DNA of 64,000 nucleotides. It comes from Scandinavium goeteborgense. GTDB taxonomy: Bacteria > Pseudomonadota > Gammaproteobacteria > Enterobacterales > Enterobacteriaceae. The stretch is from the NCBI RefSeq assembly GCF_003935895.2, contig NZ_CP054058.1, positions 3,143,177-3,207,176 on the forward strand, read 5' to 3'. Shown in pieces: positions 61,349 to 64,000 of this stretch. Every line of letters starts with the position of its first letter. Within the stretch, counting starts at the first letter, position 1. The notes under the pieces are model-generated. The model did not search any database. It was not told the origin of the DNA and was given only the letters and a program-made list of their open reading frames with translations. The translations under genes and the position numbers were made by a program.

Positions 61349-62227
61349 ATGAGCGACGACAACTCACACAGTAGCGACACCTTAACCAGCAAAAAGGGAT
61401 TCTTCTCCCTCTTACTGAGCCAACTGTTCCACGGCGAACCTAAAAACCGTGATGAACTTCTGGCGCTGATCCGTGATTCCGGGCAAAACGACCTTATCGA
61501 TGAAGATACGCGTGACATGCTCGAAGGGGTAATGGATATAGCAGACCAGCGCGTCCGCGACATCATGATCCCCCGTTCTCAAATGATTACCCTGAAACGC
61601 AACCAGACGCTGGACGAGTGTCTCGATGTCATTATCGAGTCCGCCCACTCTCGTTTCCCGGTGATCAGTGAAGATAAAGATCACATCGAAGGGATTCTGA
61701 TGGCGAAAGATCTGCTGCCGTTTATGCGCAGCGATTCCGAAGCTTTCAGCATGGATAAGGTGTTACGCCAGGCGGTGGTGGTGCCGGAATGCAAGCGGGT
61801 TGACCGCATGCTGAAAGAGTTCCGCTCTCAGCGCTACCACATGGCGATTGTGATTGACGAATTTGGCGGCGTCTCGGGTCTGGTGACCATCGAAGACATC
61901 CTGGAACTGATCGTCGGCGAAATTGAAGACGAATACGATGAAGAAGATGACATCGATTTCCGTCAGCTGAGCCGTCACACCTGGACCGTTCGCGCGCTGG
62001 CCTCTATCGAGGACTTCAACGAAGCCTACGGCACGCACTTCAGCGATGATGAAGTCGATACCATCGGCGGTCTGGTGATGCAGGCGTTCGGGCACCTGCC
62101 TGCACGCGGCGAAACCATTGACATTGATGGTTACCAGTTCAAAGTTGCGATGGCTGACAGCCGCCGTATCATCCAGGTACACGTCAAACTTCCGGAAGAT
62201 GCGCCACAGCCTAATCTGGAAGATTAA
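61349..62227 (+). CDS. corC: CorC (YbeX), CBS-domain protein
   Basis: Cytoplasmic protein with two CBS domains (about 65-190, including [20 protein letters not shown]) and a C-terminal CorC/HlyC domain (about 210-285). It is implicated in magnesium/cobalt efflux with CorA and more recently in ribosome-related physiology. It is 292 residues, as in E. coli, and 22 bp upstream of lnt. Confidence 0.95.
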   Translation: MSDDNSHSSDTLTSKKGFFSLLLSQLFHGEPKNRDELLALIRDSGQNDLIDEDTRDMLEGVMDIADQRVRDIMIPRSQMITLKRNQTLDECLDVIIESAHSRFPVISEDKDHIEGILMAKDLLPFMRSDSEAFSMDKVLRQAVVVPECKRVDRMLKEFRSQRYHMAIVIDEFGGVSGLVTIEDILELIVGEIEDEYDEEDDIDFRQLSRHTWTVRALASIEDFNEAYGTHFSDDEVDTIGGLVMQAFGHLPARGETIDIDGYQFKVAMADSRRIIQVHVKLPEDAPQPNLED

Positions 62228-62249
62228 TTTTACGGGACGACAACGCTAA

Positions 62250-63788
62250 ATGGCATTTGCCTCTCTGATTGAACGCCAGCGCATTCGCCTGCTGCTGGCG
62301 CTACTTTTTGGTGCCTGCGGAACGCTGGCTTTTTCCCCTTATGATTTCTGGCCGGCGGCGATCGTTTCGCTGATGGGGCTTCAGGGATTAACCCTTAACC
62401 GCCGTCCGCTGCAAAGCGCCTGGATTGGTTACTTCTGGGGTCTGGGCTTATTTGGCTCCGGCATTAACTGGGTCTACGTCAGCATCGCGCAGTTTGGCGG
62501 TATGCCGGGTCCTGTGAATGTGTTCCTCGTGGTGCTTCTCGCCGCCTATCTTTCGTTGTATACCGGGCTGTTTGCCGGTGTGCTTGCGCGTCTGTGGCCC
62601 AAAGCTAACTGGATCCGCGTGGCGATTGCTGCCCCTGCGGTATGGCAAATCACCGAATTCCTGCGCGGCTGGGTTCTGACCGGATTCCCATGGCTGCAGT
62701 TTGGCTACAGCCAGATTGACGGCCCGCTGAAAGGCCTGGCGCCGGTAATGGGCGTGGAAACCATCAACTTCCTGCTGATGATGGTCAGCGGTCTGCTGGC
62801 GCTGGCGCTGGTCACCCGCAACTGGCGTCCTCTGGTGGCTGCCGTAGTGCTGTTCGCGCTGCCGTTCCCGCTACGCTACATCCAGTGGTATCAGCTGCTG
62901 CCTGAGCGCACGACGCAGGTCTCGCTGGTACAGGGCAATATTCCGCAGTCGCTGAAGTGGGATGAGAAAGAACTCATCAATACGCTGAAGATTTATCTCG
63001 ATGCGACCGAAAAAGTGATGGGTAAATCGCAGCTGATTATCTGGCCTGAGTCTGCGATTCCTGATCTGGAAATCAATCAGCAGCGTCTGCTCAGCATGAT
63101 GGACGATATGCTGCGCGCCAAAAACAGCTCGCTGATTACCGGGGTGGTGGATTCCCGTCTTAATGCGAAAAACCGTTATGACACCTACAACACCATCATT
63201 ACGCTGGGCAAAGATAATCCTTACAGTTACAACTCTACCGACCGCTACAACAAGAACCACCTTGTGCCGTTTGGTGAGTTTGTGCCGCTGGAGTCTATTC
63301 TGCGTCCGTTGGCGCCGTTCTTCGACCTGCCGATGTCATCGTTTAGCCGTGGGCCGTACGTTCAGCCTCAGCTTTCAGCGCATAATCTGAAGCTGACCCC
63401 TGCAATTTGCTACGAAGTTATTCTTGGCGAGCAGGTACGCGACAACTTCCGTCCTGACACCGATTTCCTGCTGACCATTTCTAACGATGCGTGGTTCGGT
63501 AAATCGATAGGCCCGTGGCAGCATTTCCAGATGGCGCGGATGCGTGCGCTGGAACTGGCACGCCCGCTGCTGCGTAGCACCAATAACGGTATTACGGCGG
63601 TGATTAACCCACACGGTGACGTGCAGGCGATGATCCCGCAGTTCACCCGCGATGTGCTGACCACAACCGTGACGCCGACCACTGGCCTGACGCCGTACGC
63701 TCGTGCCGGCAACTGGCCGCTGTGGATCCTCACCGCGCTGTTTGGTTTTGGCGCTCTGGTGATGAGTCTTAGGCAGCGCCGCCGCTAG
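62250..63788 (+). CDS. lnt: Lnt, apolipoprotein N-acyltransferase
   Basis: Inner-membrane enzyme that adds the third acyl chain to lipoproteins. It is 512 residues, as in E. coli. Membrane helices occupy about residues 10-215, and the nitrilase-like domain carries the triad Glu267 ([10 protein letters not shown]), Lys335 ([12 protein letters not shown]) and Cys387 ([10 protein letters not shown]), each at the E. coli position. Last gene of miaB-ybeZYX-lnt. Confidence 0.98.
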   Translation: MAFASLIERQRIRLLLALLFGACGTLAFSPYDFWPAAIVSLMGLQGLTLNRRPLQSAWIGYFWGLGLFGSGINWVYVSIAQFGGMPGPVNVFLVVLLAAYLSLYTGLFAGVLARLWPKANWIRVAIAAPAVWQITEFLRGWVLTGFPWLQFGYSQIDGPLKGLAPVMGVETINFLLMMVSGLLALALVTRNWRPLVAAVVLFALPFPLRYIQWYQLLPERTTQVSLVQGNIPQSLKWDEKELINTLKIYLDATEKVMGKSQLIIWPESAIPDLEINQQRLLSMMDDMLRAKNSSLITGVVDSRLNAKNRYDTYNTIITLGKDNPYSYNSTDRYNKNHLVPFGEFVPLESILRPLAPFFDLPMSSFSRGPYVQPQLSAHNLKLTPAICYEVILGEQVRDNFRPDTDFLLTISNDAWFGKSIGPWQHFQMARMRALELARPLLRSTNNGITAVINPHGDVQAMIPQFTRDVLTTTVTPTTGLTPYARAGNWPLWILTALFGFGALVMSLRQRRR

Positions 63789-63811
63789 AACCCTTCTCAC
63801 ATCATGAATAC

Positions 63812-63843
63812 AAACGGCAATCCTTCGATTGCCGTTTTCGTTT
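63812..63843 (+). terminator. lnt terminator
   Basis: AAACGGCAATC CTTC GATTGCCGTTTTCGTTT, 24 bp past the lnt stop. Confidence 0.8.
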
Positions 63844-63868
63844 AACCCCTCGCCCCAACCCCCATTTC

Positions 63869-63884
63869 TGGCACGCCAATTGCT
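63869..63884 (+). promoter_or_regulatory. sigma-54 promoter, probably of gltI
   Basis: TGGCAC, five bases, TTGCT exactly fits the -24/-12 consensus (TGGCAC-N5-TTGCW). In E. coli the gltIJKL glutamate/aspartate transport genes follow lnt and are under nitrogen control. The start would be near 63894. The coding region lies beyond the window. Confidence 0.75.
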
Positions 63885-63951
63885 TAGTTAATTCAGTGAG
63901 CTGCGTAATTTGCCTTAGTGCAACCCGGTCGCACCAGCAGCGCTCAACGAT

Positions 63952-63968
63952 GGCACCCTTTTGGTGCA
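63952..63968. promoter_or_regulatory. NtrC-type site
   Basis: GGCACC, five bases, GGTGCA matches the NtrC palindrome TGCACC-N5-GGTGCA at 11 of 12 positions. It lies about 65 bp downstream of the predicted sigma-54 start, rather than upstream as in most NtrC promoters. Confidence 0.6.
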
Positions 63969-64000
63969 TCAGAGCATTTTTGCCTTAAAACGGTGCGGCG

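Overview
The window is an unbroken stretch of enterobacterial chromosome. Gene content, order and protein lengths match the Escherichia coli tolR-to-lnt region so closely that the source is almost certainly a member of the Enterobacteriaceae outside Escherichia (Enterobacter/Lelliottia/Citrobacter-like; I cannot fix the genus from sequence alone). Differences from E. coli K-12, judged from memory of its map, are an ERIC repeat just upstream of sdhC, no pxpA-nei-abrB between gltA and pxpC, no speF-potE between kdpE and pgm, a full-length DUF523-DUF1722 YbgA, no rhs element next to ybfA, and an eighth tRNA gene in the met-leu-gln tRNA operon.

Layout. 29-4971 (minus): tolR, tolQ, ybgC, ybgE, cydX, cydB, cydA (cell-envelope Tol motor and cytochrome bd-I oxidase). 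4972-5652: cyd control region with two FNR-type boxes and a divergent short ORF followed by a hairpin terminator. 5653-11130: mannosyl-glycerate system mngB-mngA (minus) with divergent regulator mngR. 11209-20910 (minus): succinyl-CoA synthetase, 2-oxoglutarate dehydrogenase E1/E2 and succinate dehydrogenase (sdhCDAB-sucABCD). 20911-22969: the sdh-gltA control region and citrate synthase on the plus strand. 23053-25391 (minus): pxpC, pxpB, ybgI. dtpD (plus) is followed by phrB and ybgA (minus), then an unassigned structured stretch and ybfA. 30273-38069 (plus): complete kdpFABCDE potassium system. 38200-43225: pgm, seqA, ybfF, ybfE, fldA, the uof leader ORF and fur. 43316-49397 (minus): chiQ, chiP, glnS, nagE. 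49720-55714 (plus): nagB, nagA, nagC, nagD, asnB. 55945-56734: eight tRNA genes. ubiF (minus) and then the miaB, ybeZ, ybeY, corC, lnt run (plus). The window ends in a sigma-54 type promoter with an NtrC-like site, in the place where E. coli has gltIJKL.

How the parts fit together. The TCA genes sdh-suc and gltA share one divergent control region with a CRP-type site. Amino-sugar use is tied together by NagC: operators can be seen between nagE and nagB and upstream of the chitoporin gene chiP, whose ribosome-binding site is also complementary to the ChiX small RNA. The kdp operon carries its own sensor kinase and regulator plus a KdpE-type T-rich box. fur has a translated leader (uof). The phrB-ybgA pair joins a DNA photolyase to a predicted tRNA thiouridine desulfidase.

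Most genes are ordinary and well known. The observations most worth a second look are the ERIC element inside the predicted sdhC leader, pxpBC without pxpA, the ybgA-phrB pairing, the nested inverted repeats at 29605-29707 between two terminators, the small ORFs upstream of cydA and fur, and the nitrogen-control promoter at the right edge.
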